Origin: Bacillus sp. SJS
Lineage (GTDB): Bacteria; Bacillota; Bacilli; Bacillales; Bacillaceae
Reading direction: 5' to 3'
Assembly (NCBI RefSeq): GCF_000732485.2
Contig: NZ_JAQV02000019.1
Span: 160,736 to 224,735 of the forward strand
Length of the DNA: 64,000 nucleotides
Shown here: piece by piece, positions 34,855 through 43,181 of the stretch
How positions within the stretch are numbered: position 1 is the first letter of the stretch
Layout of the letters: the number at the start of each line of letters is the position of its first letter
Made by a program: the position numbers and the translations under genes
The notes under the pieces: generated by a model
Told to the model about the DNA's origin: nothing
What the model saw: the letters and a program-made list of their open reading frames with translations, nothing else
Database searches by the model: none

Positions 34855-36468
34855 ATGAGAAAAAAGTGGTCCATGCTTGGCTTGATTTTTGTCCTTATTC
34901 TTTCACTTGCTTTGTCCGCGTGCAGCAACAAGTCAGCGGGAGGGGAAGACGGAGATGAAAAGGCCGGAGAGAAATCGAACGCGAAGGATACCCTCATTTA
35001 TGGAAGGGGCGGAGATTCTACTTCTCTTGACCCGATAACCACAACTGAGGGCGAGGCATTTAAAGTTACGGAAAATATTTATGAAAGTCTTTTAAGCTAT
35101 GGAGATGAGGACACAACGGTTCAGCCTGGTTTAGCCGAGAAATGGGAAGCGTCAGATGACGGTCTCACTTACACGTTCCATCTTCGCGAGGGAGTCAAAT
35201 TCCATGACGGAACAGACTTCAATGCTGAAGCAGTAGTGAAAAACTTCGATCGCTGGATGAACGGAGATGCGGAAAAATTCCCGTATTACACGATGTTCGG
35301 AGGCTTTAAAAAGGATGAAGGCCATGTCATTAAAGAAATTAAAGCCGCCGATGAGAAAACGGTTGTTTTCACACTGAAGCGTCCGCAGGCACCATTCCTT
35401 AAAAATATTGCGATGTCACCGTTTGGAATTGCAAGTCCGGCCGCTATTGAAAAATACGGCGACGACTTGAGAGCAAATCCAGTAGGAACAGGACCTTTCA
35501 AATTTGTGGAATGGAAAGCAAATGACCGCATCGTATTAGAGAAAAATGAGGACTACTGGATGAAAGGCTATCCGAAGCTGAAACAGGTAATCTTTAAAAC
35601 GATTCCTGAAAATTCAGCACGTCTCAATGCCCTTCAAACAGGAGAAATCGATTTGATGGACGGTTTGAACCCATCTGACCTTTCAAAGGTAGAGGGTGAT
35701 AAAAATCTTCAGCTGTTCAAGCGTCCTTCTATGAACGTTGGATATGTTGGATTAACCGTAACAAGAAAGCCGCTTGATAACAAGCTTGTCAGACAGGCGC
35801 TTAACCATGCTGTTGATAAGAAAGCCATCATCGACTCCTTCTACGGAGGATTTGCAGAGCCGGCTAAAAACCCGATGCCTCCTTCTCTTGAAGGCTATGA
35901 TGATTCTGTTGAAGAATATCCGTACGATCTTGAAAAAGCAAAAGCTCTTCTAAAAGAAGCCGGTTTCCCGAATGGATTTGAAATGGAGCTATGGGCTATG
36001 CCGGTTGCGCGTCCTTACATGCCTGAAGGAATGAAGGTCGCGGAAGTGCTGCAGGCAAGCTTTGAAAAAATTGGTGTTAAAGCGAAAATCGTAACGTATG
36101 AATGGGCAACGTATTTGGAAAAAGCGAGCAAGGGAGAAGCGGATTCATTCCTTCTTGGCTGGACCGGTGACAATGGAGATCCCGACAACTTTATCTATAC
36201 CCTTTTAGATAAAGACAGCATTGGCGGAAACAACTACACCTACTTCAGCAACCCTGAAATGCATGACATTCTGATTGAAGCTCAAACGGTAACGGATCAA
36301 GCGAAACGGAATGAGCTGTATAAAAAAGCGCAGGCCATTGTGCATGATGAAGCACCTTGGATTCCGCTCGTTCACTCCACTCCGATGATGGCGGGAATGT
36401 CTGACATTGCAAACTTTATTCCGCATCCAACCGGAACGGATCTGTTCACGAAAGTCGAATTTAAGTAA
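34855..36468 (+). CDS. Peptide-binding lipoprotein (SBP family 5, DppA-like)
   Basis: 537 residues. Lipoprotein signal MRKKWSMLGLIFVLILSL with lipobox LSAC, so anchored on the outer face of the membrane. Family-5 signature region YESLLSYGDEDTTVQPGLAE. Near residue 420, WTGDNGDPDNFIYTLL and VTYEWATYL closely resemble E. coli DppA, suggesting dipeptides (or heme/glutathione-like ligands) rather than long oligopeptides. ATG 34855 follows GGGGGGAAA. A hairpin after the gene probably sets its expression above that of the permeases. Confidence 0.92.
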   Translation: MRKKWSMLGLIFVLILSLALSACSNKSAGGEDGDEKAGEKSNAKDTLIYGRGGDSTSLDPITTTEGEAFKVTENIYESLLSYGDEDTTVQPGLAEKWEASDDGLTYTFHLREGVKFHDGTDFNAEAVVKNFDRWMNGDAEKFPYYTMFGGFKKDEGHVIKEIKAADEKTVVFTLKRPQAPFLKNIAMSPFGIASPAAIEKYGDDLRANPVGTGPFKFVEWKANDRIVLEKNEDYWMKGYPKLKQVIFKTIPENSARLNALQTGEIDLMDGLNPSDLSKVEGDKNLQLFKRPSMNVGYVGLTVTRKPLDNKLVRQALNHAVDKKAIIDSFYGGFAEPAKNPMPPSLEGYDDSVEEYPYDLEKAKALLKEAGFPNGFEMELWAMPVARPYMPEGMKVAEVLQASFEKIGVKAKIVTYEWATYLEKASKGEADSFLLGWTGDNGDPDNFIYTLLDKDSIGGNNYTYFSNPEMHDILIEAQTVTDQAKRNELYKKAQAIVHDEAPWIPLVHSTPMMAGMSDIANFIPHPTGTDLFTKVEFK

Positions 36469-36473
36469 GAAGG

Positions 36474-36503
36474 AAAAGGGAGGGGTCCAGGCTCCTCCCT
36501 TTT
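36474..36503 (+). terminator. Intercistronic hairpin, partial terminator in the peptide ABC operon
   Basis: AAAAGGGAGG pairs with CCTCCCTTTT, between the binding-protein gene and the first permease. Such hairpins in SBP operons lower read-through and protect the upstream mRNA; the T tract is short. Confidence 0.7.
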
Positions 36504-36526
36504 AAAATTTGAAAGGAGATGCGGCG

Positions 36527-37528
36527 ATGCTATCTTATACGATCAGACGCATTGGTATGCTTGTGCCGGTTCTGCTCGGCATGACAATCGTTGTATTTGC
36601 AATCATCCGTGCCATTCCGGGCGACCCTGCCCAGGTCATCCTAGGTCAGAGGGCTACGCCGGAAGCGATCCAGCAGCTGACCGCCAAGCTCGGACTGGAC
36701 CAGCCTATTTATGTACAATATGGTTCTTATTTAATGGATCTCATCACTGGAAATCTCGGTGAATCCATTCGGACTGGCGAGCAGATCAGCAAGGAAATGA
36801 TTCCGTATCTTGCTGCCACCGCCGAGCTGACGATTTTTGCCATGGCCATCGCAATTATTGTAGGGGTTAACGCCGGAATTATCAGTGCATGGTTCCAGCG
36901 CTCATGGTTTGATTACGGCGCGATGATTATCGCACTCATTGGAATTTCGATGCCGATTTTCTGGCTTGGCCTGATGGGACAGTGGTTCTTTTCCATCCAA
37001 CTGGACTGGCTGCCAACGACTGGCCGCGAAGAAATCCGGAATCCTGTTGACGCTGTGACCAACCTATACTTAATTGATACGCTTATTAATGGGCGGTTTG
37101 ATCAATTTGGAGAGGTATTCAAGCATCTTATTCTCCCAGGAACTGCACTTGCCACAATACCAATGGCGATTATCGCGCGAATTACCCGTTCAAGTATGAT
37201 TGAAGTATTGAACGCTGATTACATAAGGACTGCAAGGGCGAAGGGGCTTAGGATGAGCTGGGTCGTATACCGCCATGCTTTGAAAAATGCCGTCATCCCA
37301 ATTTTGACAGTCATCGGTCTTCAGACGGGCTTGCTTTTGGGAGGCGCGATTCTTACGGAAACGATTTTCGGCTGGCCTGGACTTGGACGTTATATCGTGG
37401 AAGCCATCAGCTACCGTGATTATCCAGTCATTCAGTCCGGAATCTTAATGATTGCTCTTCTTTTTGTCCTTGTCAATCTTATTGTAGATCTGCTTTATGC
37501 GGCCATTGATCCGCGCATAAAATATTAA
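36527..37528 (+). CDS. Peptide ABC transporter permease (OppB/DppB type)
   Basis: 333 residues, about six membrane helices. N terminus MLSYTIRRIGMLVPVLLGMT typical of DppB; coupling helix (EAA loop) DYIRTARAKGLRMSWVVYRH near residue 235. ATG 36527 was chosen with AAAGGAG 8 nt upstream; a TTG at 36509 lies before that ribosome site. It pairs with the next permease. Confidence 0.93.
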   Translation: MLSYTIRRIGMLVPVLLGMTIVVFAIIRAIPGDPAQVILGQRATPEAIQQLTAKLGLDQPIYVQYGSYLMDLITGNLGESIRTGEQISKEMIPYLAATAELTIFAMAIAIIVGVNAGIISAWFQRSWFDYGAMIIALIGISMPIFWLGLMGQWFFSIQLDWLPTTGREEIRNPVDAVTNLYLIDTLINGRFDQFGEVFKHLILPGTALATIPMAIIARITRSSMIEVLNADYIRTARAKGLRMSWVVYRHALKNAVIPILTVIGLQTGLLLGGAILTETIFGWPGLGRYIVEAISYRDYPVIQSGILMIALLFVLVNLIVDLLYAAIDPRIKY

Positions 37529-37541
37529 GGGGGGAACGACT

Positions 37542-38432
37542 ATGGGAGAACCGCAGCTGCCGCAATCCATCCAATATGCTGAAGAAAAACCACTAACCCC
37601 TTTTCAGGAAGGGCTCCGCTCCTTTATGAAAAATAAAATAGCAGTAGCGGGAACAGCTATTGTCCTATTCTTTATCATTGTTGCCATTTTATCGCCGCTA
37701 ATTGCCCCCTTTGGAATTAACGAGCAGGACTTAACAAAACGTCTGCTGCCGCCATCATCCGAGCACTGGCTTGGAACAGATGACTTTGGCCGGGATATTT
37801 TTTCAAGAGTTGTTCACGGGGCAAAAATTTCATTGTTTGTCGGCTTCTTTTCTGTACTGGGATCGGTTATTATTGGCTGTTTGCTCGGGATAATCGCCGG
37901 CTATTACGGTAAATGGGCAGACACCATAATTTCACGTTTTTTTGATATCATGCTTGCTTTTCCAAGTATCCTGCTTGCCATTGCCATCATTTCTATTCTG
38001 GGGCCATCCCTTCAAAATGCGTTAATTGCGATTGCTGTCATTAACATTCCGAACTTTGGACGGCTGCTGAGGGCAAAGGTGCTCAGTGTGAAGCAGGAGG
38101 ATTATATTATGGCCGCGAAGTCGATTGGCATGAAGGATGCCCGAATTCTCTTCAAGCATGTGCTGCCGAACAGCTTTTCTCCGATTATCGTTCAGGCAAG
38201 CCTTGCCATCGCAACAGCGATCATTGAAGCTGCTGCCCTTGGATTCCTTGGACTCGGCGCACAGGCACCAAGTCCGGAGTGGGGGAAAATGCTTTCGGAT
38301 TCAAAGCAGTACCTGATTCAGGCACCGTGGACAATGATCTTTCCCGGACTTGCCATAATGCTGACAGTTTTAGGCTTCAACCTAATGGGGGATGGGCTTA
38401 GAGATGCGCTTGATCCTAAATCAAAGCATTGA
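37542..38432 (+). CDS. Peptide ABC transporter permease (OppC/DppC type)
   Basis: 296 residues with N-terminal OppC-like segment FMKNKIAVAGTAIVLFFIIV, HWLGTDDFGRDIFSRVVHGA (DppC hallmark), and coupling helix DYIMAAKSIGMKDARILFKH. RBS AAGGGGGG before ATG 37542, 13 bp after the previous stop. Last gene of the operon; a terminator follows at 38455-38503. Confidence 0.93.
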   Translation: MGEPQLPQSIQYAEEKPLTPFQEGLRSFMKNKIAVAGTAIVLFFIIVAILSPLIAPFGINEQDLTKRLLPPSSEHWLGTDDFGRDIFSRVVHGAKISLFVGFFSVLGSVIIGCLLGIIAGYYGKWADTIISRFFDIMLAFPSILLAIAIISILGPSLQNALIAIAVINIPNFGRLLRAKVLSVKQEDYIMAAKSIGMKDARILFKHVLPNSFSPIIVQASLAIATAIIEAAALGFLGLGAQAPSPEWGKMLSDSKQYLIQAPWTMIFPGLAIMLTVLGFNLMGDGLRDALDPKSKH

Positions 38433-38454
38433 AAAGGTTAAAAATAAGCTCCTT

Positions 38455-38503
38455 AAAACACCTTCGAAATGGTTGCATTGCTGCCGTTTTGAAGGTGTTT
38501 TTA
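38455..38503 (+). terminator. Terminator of the peptide ABC operon
   Basis: AAAACACCTTC / GAAGGTGTTTTTA with a long 25-nt loop containing small internal pairings. Confidence 0.8.
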
Positions 38504-38573
38504 TGTTTTTATCGTAATTTGGGGTTATATGTTAAAGTATTATTTGAGAGTAAAAGTGAAAGGGTAGAAGAAA

Positions 38574-38978
38574 ATGAATATTGAACGACAATTATATCAA
38601 TCAGCTATAGATTTAATAGAAAAAAGATATCCTACCGGGTGGGGCGGAGCTGCAGCGATGTATACAGAAAACGGTCAAATTTTAACAAGTGTTGCCCCAG
38701 AAGTGATCAATGCATCAACTGAATTATGTATGGAAACAGGTGCAATTCTTGAAGCCCATAAACTGAATACAAAGGTAACACATACTATTTGCGTTGTAAG
38801 AGAGGATGAAAAATCGGAATTTACTGTTTTAACTCCTTGTGGCGTATGCCAAGAACGGCTTTTTTACTGGGGAGAAAATGTACAAGCTGCTGTAACAAAC
38901 ACAAATGGTATATTGGAGTACAAAACTTTAAAGGAGATACAGCCGTATCATTGGCATAAAGCCTATGAAAACAATTGA
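38574..38978 (+). CDS. Cytidine/blasticidin-S deaminase-like zinc protein
   Basis: 134 residues, cytidine deaminase fold. ELCMETGAILEA provides the first Zn ligand (Cys in place of His) and the catalytic Glu; TPCGVCQERLFYW gives the other two Zn cysteines. The Cys-x-Glu form is found in CDA and blasticidin-S deaminase relatives; substrate unknown. Codon use is more AT-rich than its neighbours, possibly pointing to later acquisition. RBS AGGGTAGAAG is modest. Monocistronic. Confidence 0.85.
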   Translation: MNIERQLYQSAIDLIEKRYPTGWGGAAAMYTENGQILTSVAPEVINASTELCMETGAILEAHKLNTKVTHTICVVREDEKSEFTVLTPCGVCQERLFYWGENVQAAVTNTNGILEYKTLKEIQPYHWHKAYENN

Positions 38979-39117
38979 ACTATTAAATTAGCACGGCTTT
39001 TGATATAAGCTGTGTTAAAGCCTAATGTTCTAACACCTGTTGATTGAAGCGAGGTCTGTAGCGGAAATCAACAGCCAAATTTCACAGTGCCTTTTAAAAA
39101 ATAGTTTTAACACGAAG

Positions 39118-39152
39118 AAAAAACGCCTGGAAAAATCTCCAGGCGTTTTTTA
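39118..39152. terminator. Bidirectional terminator between the deaminase gene and ygaE
   Basis: AAAACGCCTGGA / TCCAGGCGTTTT, A tract before and T tract after; it serves the minus-strand ygaE and possibly the deaminase gene. Confidence 0.9.
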
Positions 39153-39200
39153 GGTGCTTAATTTACAGGCTATTTCAAATGCTTAATATTTTGGCCATCC

Positions 39201-40277
39201 CTATTCTTTCGTCTCGCTTATTTCAATTTCATTTTCTTCCTTATGATAGCTCTGGAAGCTGTTGATCAGCGTATCAAGATGCTCCAGCTGTTCACTGTAA
39301 TCCAAGATGTTCGCTACGAGCGGAAGCATGTGATAGAAGCAGGCAGGGTCATGGCATTGATTTTGATATTTCATGAACTCCTCTACCAGTTCCCGTTTAT
39401 TGAAAAACCCTTCTTGTATTAACTCATTCGGTGTTTCCGTTTTGATTTTGCCGATAAATTTCAAAAGAATGCGTTCATGGTAGCTAAGCAGGTAATCCAA
39501 TTCTGTTGTGATGATCTGCTGCAGCTCAGGTGTTGTCAGGTGAAGCTCGTTTTCAAGGCGGTGCAGCTTTTTCAGTGTATCCAGCGCCTTGTTCGTTGTC
39601 AGAAGCATCTGTCTGAAAAGAACGAGCTTCCTTGATTTTGTCAGCGTGTTGCGGCGCAAATAGTTTCGCTCTTCCTTGTAAAGAAGATAAAGCTGATCGA
39701 GCTGCATCATGTTTTCTTTTAGACGCTCAATGTCCTCTTTCAGGACACTATGTTCAGAAGCCTGGCGGATATTGATCCGGATCCACTTCAGAATTTCCTC
39801 TGTACTGTCAGAAATTCGGTAGTAAAGCTTCGTCTCATATTTTGGAGGCAGGAATAGCAGGTTCACAATAAATGCAGAGAAAACCCCAAGCATGACGGTT
39901 CCAAAACGGAGCAGGGCGAACTGGATGAAATTTTCCCCGGGTGTCTCCATGATGGCGATGACTGTTACAATCGCAACGGGAATGGTATTTTGAATCTTGA
40001 GCTTCAGGTTAATGGAAATGACGATGACGGCAGTCAAACCGACGACGAATGGATGGGGGCCAAATATAAGTCCAAACATTATAGCAAAAGCGGCTCCAAT
40101 AAAATTCGCTTGCACTTGTTCAATTACGGATAAATAAGAACGGTAAATCGTTGGCTGAATGGCAAAAATCGCTGCGATCCCCGCGAAAACCGGAGATGGC
40201 AGGTTCAACAGAGAGGCAATCCATAATGCAATGGTAATCGCAATCCCTGTCTTTAAAATTCTGGCACCGAGTTTCAT
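39201..40277 (-). CDS. ygaE: YgaE, UPF0421/aromatic acid exporter family membrane protein
   Basis: 358 residues. Four to six N-terminal membrane helices (MKLGARILKTGIAITIALWI and FAGIAAIFAIQPTIYRSYL) then a long soluble helical domain, the pattern of FUSC/ArAE_1 proteins (UPF0421). ATG 40277 was chosen because YgaE-type proteins begin MKLGARI; the frame stays open to 40469, but those residues are not family-like. Ribosome site poor (AAGGA 18 nt away). In B. subtilis ygaE follows ygaD directly; here the peptide ABC operon and a deaminase intervene. Confidence 0.85.
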   Translation of the reverse strand: MKLGARILKTGIAITIALWIASLLNLPSPVFAGIAAIFAIQPTIYRSYLSVIEQVQANFIGAAFAIMFGLIFGPHPFVVGLTAVIVISINLKLKIQNTIPVAIVTVIAIMETPGENFIQFALLRFGTVMLGVFSAFIVNLLFLPPKYETKLYYRISDSTEEILKWIRINIRQASEHSVLKEDIERLKENMMQLDQLYLLYKEERNYLRRNTLTKSRKLVLFRQMLLTTNKALDTLKKLHRLENELHLTTPELQQIITTELDYLLSYHERILLKFIGKIKTETPNELIQEGFFNKRELVEEFMKYQNQCHDPACFYHMLPLVANILDYSEQLEHLDTLINSFQSYHKEENEIEISETKE

Positions 40278-40659
40278 ATAAGTTAAGGTTACATTCCTTT
40301 CAAAGGGTTTAAGTAAACAACTACGTAATATACAACGTTTAAAAGGATTATTCAAGATACTATTTCCCATTTTCGGATAAATCATAACGCGCTCCAGCAA
40401 AAGAGGAAAAACACCCCCACTATTTATAAGGATGGAAGCCTTTACACTAATGAAATAGAATTTAACCATTTTTAGTGAATTTGTCTGTTCTTTTATCTAG
40501 CAACAATGGTAAATTAAAACAGGATTAATTTTAATACAGTTGCTTTGCCTCTGTTTTAAACAGATAGTTGTATGGGCAATCCGCATTTAGGCGGGGAAGA
40601 TGGAGAAGCAGAAATGAGCAATCATCACGAATGAAAAATAAACAAGAGGAGTCACTGCC
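40278..40659. other. Divergent intergenic region without visible gene
   Basis: 382 bp between ygaE and the MBL-fold gene. The first 190 bp stay open in the ygaE frame. The rest is AT-rich and should hold both promoters; no clear -35/-10 pair, repeat or small gene was found. Confidence 0.4.
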
Positions 40660-41481
40660 ATGAATTATGTTATTTGTGCAACATGCGGAGTGCAATACGG
40701 AAAGATACAAAGTCCATCCCAATGTATAATTTGTTCAGAAGAAAGACAATATGTCAGTCCTTCAGGCCAGACATGGACGACCCTTGAAGAAATGCAAAAA
40801 TCAGGTACTTATAAAAATGAGATCCTTGCAGAAGAACAGGGACTGTACAGTGTAACGACCAAACCGGGATTTGGAATTGGCCAGACGGCCTATTTGGTTC
40901 AAGAGAAGGGGTTTAATGTCCTTTGGGATTGCATCACCTATCTGGACCAGCAAACCATCCAGCATATTAATGAAATGGGAGGACTGCAGGCGATTGCTCT
41001 TTCCCATCCCCATTATTATTCGACTCAAGTGGAATGGGCAGAAACCTTCAATGCTCCCATTTATATTCATGAGGATGACAAAGAATGGGTAACGAGAAGC
41101 AGTGATAAAATCATCTTCTGGTCTGGAGAGTCCTTAGAACTCCACCAAGGCATCGTTCTGCACCGGCTGGGAGGACACTTTAAGGGCGGAGCAGTGCTCC
41201 AATGGATAAATGGAAACAGCGATAATGGAGTGTTGCTTACGGGGGATGTGATCCAGGTCGTCGCTGACCGGAAATGGGTGAGCTTCATGTACAGCTATCC
41301 GAATCTGATTCCGCTGCCGCCTGGCAAGGTTGAAGAGATAGCTGAAAAAGTAAGACCATTAAAATTTAACCGGCTTTACAATGCTTTTCATCGTGTTGTA
41401 CTGGATGATGCCAATCATTCCGTTCAAAAATCAGCAGAAAGATATGTCCAAGCAATTAATGGTACGTTATTTGATACATAA
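40660..41481 (+). CDS. MBL-fold metallohydrolase with N-terminal zinc ribbon
   Basis: 273 residues. The N-terminal rubredoxin-like ribbon has CATCG and CIIC. The beta-lactamase fold shows LSHPHYYSTQVEW (an HxHxxxx variant of HxHxDH, the Asp lost), LGGHFKGG, LTGDVIQV and the final histidine in AFHRVV. The loss of the DH pair suggests altered metal binding or activity. Substrate unknown. RBS AAGAGGAG 9 nt before ATG. A terminator follows at 41582-41620. Confidence 0.82.
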   Translation: MNYVICATCGVQYGKIQSPSQCIICSEERQYVSPSGQTWTTLEEMQKSGTYKNEILAEEQGLYSVTTKPGFGIGQTAYLVQEKGFNVLWDCITYLDQQTIQHINEMGGLQAIALSHPHYYSTQVEWAETFNAPIYIHEDDKEWVTRSSDKIIFWSGESLELHQGIVLHRLGGHFKGGAVLQWINGNSDNGVLLTGDVIQVVADRKWVSFMYSYPNLIPLPPGKVEEIAEKVRPLKFNRLYNAFHRVVLDDANHSVQKSAERYVQAINGTLFDT

Positions 41482-41581
41482 AGAAAAAGGCAACGGGTTC
41501 TGTTTTGAAGTGCAAACTTCCTAATAAACAAAAATAATGGTAGAGTTATTTGTAGCGAAAACAACAATTATATTTGCATAA

Positions 41582-41620
41582 AAATGGTCAGTGGCTGATG
41601 TGCCTCTGACCATTTATTTA
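41582..41620 (+). terminator. Terminator of the MBL-fold gene
   Basis: AAATGGTCAG-TGGC pairs with GCC-TCTGACCATTT, followed by ATTTATTTAT. Confidence 0.75.
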
Positions 41621-41651
41621 TGACGATTATTCAATTAAAGCCCCTGATTTT

Positions 41652-41804
41652 TTAATAGCGGTTAAAAATGCTTTTTATTAAGCGGAACATCATTCTTGGA
41701 ATAAAAGTTAAGATGTTCCATAGCAATTCAAATAATAATTCACTTCTAATTTCCCTGAATGTATCCCTAATAGATCTCCTATTTCTGTTTTTGCTTCTTT
41801 TCAT
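41652..41804 (-). CDS. Small basic amphipathic protein, 50 residues
   Basis: Starts MKRSKNRNRRSIRDTFREIR, then SELLFELLWNILTFIPRMMF and RLIKSIFNRY. AGGAG lies 5 nt before ATG 41804. A strongly basic N terminus followed by a hydrophobic helix and basic tail suggests membrane association. I do not recognise a named family, though short proteins of this style occur in Bacillus. Function unknown. Confidence 0.65.
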   Translation of the reverse strand: MKRSKNRNRRSIRDTFREIRSELLFELLWNILTFIPRMMFRLIKSIFNRY

Positions 41805-42124
41805 ACTTTCTCCTACTTCTATGTCACTTTCCTACCTTTATCCACTTGTGCTTATTCAACAATCACCTTTAATTGAAGATTCTGTTCTCTGTATTTTATC
41901 ATACATGCTGCCCTCAGTTTCTTTTTTGTGTGCCTAAAAGTGTATGAGAAGTTGCATCAGATAATTTGAGGAACAGAGAGTTTTGTAATGTGCATTTCAG
42001 GGTGCATTTTGTATTGCAATTTATGAAGATTTATCGGCAAAATCAATAAGATTTGGCACTCCTTTTGATGTGTTTTTTTGTTTTTGTACTCAAAAGTGAA
42101 CCCGTCAGGATTCATGCCTTTTTT
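41805..42124. other. Intergenic region, no gene seen
   Basis: 320 bp of AT-rich DNA between the small basic protein gene and the PP2C gene, both on the minus strand. It presumably holds the promoter of the small gene and the PP2C terminator; no clear hairpin with a T tract was found. Confidence 0.4.
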
Positions 42125-42919
42125 TCATTTAATAAGGTCACTCGGCATACTGCCTTCTTGTTCAACCCGGGCTTTCCAGGAAAGTATGGTGCAGTTGTCG
42201 AGAATTTTTGCTCTGGATGCTTCGGTCATTAAATGAAGAACACCGTCTTCATGAGTTCTTTGCCTGAACTCTGCGAAAACGGCCTCAGGCTTTACATAGG
42301 GAAGATCCGGACACTCAATAAGCCCATCCGTCGCAAGGAGAATGTGGCTGGTGCCTTTTCTAAGTTCCTTAACACCGGAGCTGAAGCATGGAACGGAAAG
42401 ATCGAACGTGTTCACCTGCCCAACCCATTCATAGAAGCTGCGGTGGTTCTGCTGATACTCGCCGAGAGCTGCAAGCTCAGGATGAAAAAGGTGGAGGACG
42501 CAATCACCAATTGAAAACCAAAACAAATATTTTTCTTTGCGGGCAGCAATCAGACAGGCAGTTTCCCCCTGAACCCTCCTGCAAGAACTAAGAAAATCAG
42601 GATTCATGAAAAAAGCAGACAGGAACTCCTGCAGCTGCTTTATTGCTTCCGAAGGCTGCTTACAGAGAATAGTACGGATTGGGTCATCATGTTTGTCAAA
42701 TTCCTTCATAACAAGAGTCGTACTCTCAGCGGATTTGTGCCCATCCAAAATCACTGCGAATTCCCAATCGTCTCCTGTCATTACGAAAAACCCGTCCTCA
42801 TTTTTAGTCTGGCCGGATTCGGAGCTTCCGCCGAATAGTCCGGCAGTAATAGGGCCAATCGTTTTTACTGCAGTTTCATCTAGATATTTATGATCGCTCC
42901 CAGCCCACGAGTCTTTCAT
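42125..42919 (-). CDS. PP2C family serine/threonine phosphatase
   Basis: 264 residues. PPM motifs: NEDGFFVM (first metal Asp), AVILDGHKSAEST (DGH metal motif), WFSIGDCVLHLF (GD), LLATDGLIEC (DG) and LDNCTILSW (DN). This is a metal-dependent protein phosphatase of cytoplasmic type without membrane segments. GAAGGA precedes ATG 42919. Directly upstream on the same strand is the decayed membrane gene 42924-43162. Target unknown. Confidence 0.88.
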   Translation of the reverse strand: MKDSWAGSDHKYLDETAVKTIGPITAGLFGGSSESGQTKNEDGFFVMTGDDWEFAVILDGHKSAESTTLVMKEFDKHDDPIRTILCKQPSEAIKQLQEFLSAFFMNPDFLSSCRRVQGETACLIAARKEKYLFWFSIGDCVLHLFHPELAALGEYQQNHRSFYEWVGQVNTFDLSVPCFSSGVKELRKGTSHILLATDGLIECPDLPYVKPEAVFAEFRQRTHEDGVLHLMTEASRAKILDNCTILSWKARVEQEGSMPSDLIK

Positions 42920-42923
42920 TCCT

Positions 42924-43162
42924 TCACCCCAGTTTTGCTTTTTTACCTAAATAGACAACAAAATATAAACAGCTTAATCCTAAGACAGCAAAAATAGATA
43001 AAAGGTTACAGGGTCACCGGCACTGTTCAATTCGTCATCAAAAATCCCGTTTAAGAAAAGCAGCTGAACGGAAGTAACGGTGCAGATGGCAGAAAGAATG
43101 ATAACGGTAAAGGCGTTAATAAGTCGTTTTGAGCTAAAAGCAAGAACAGTTATTAAACAAAA
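42924..43162 (-). pseudogene. Decayed small membrane-protein gene with a frameshift
   Basis: On the minus strand a frame without start codon reads TVLAFSSKRLINAFTVIILS, then AICTVTSVQLLFLNGIFDDE and NSAGDPVTFYLFLLS-stop. In another frame the same region continues FAVLGLSCLYFVVYLGKKAK and LG-stop, ending just before the PP2C ribosome site. Two hydrophobic segments split by a frameshift near 42990 indicate a former membrane protein in an operon with PP2C. A sequencing error is the alternative. Confidence 0.55.
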
Positions 43163-43181
43163 TTAAAATCGGTCTAAATGG

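Noticed and set aside
41668..41937. 89-residue hydrophobic + strand ORF
   Set aside because: It is antisense to the better-supported 50-residue minus-strand gene, and its hydrophobicity comes from AT-rich antisense codons.
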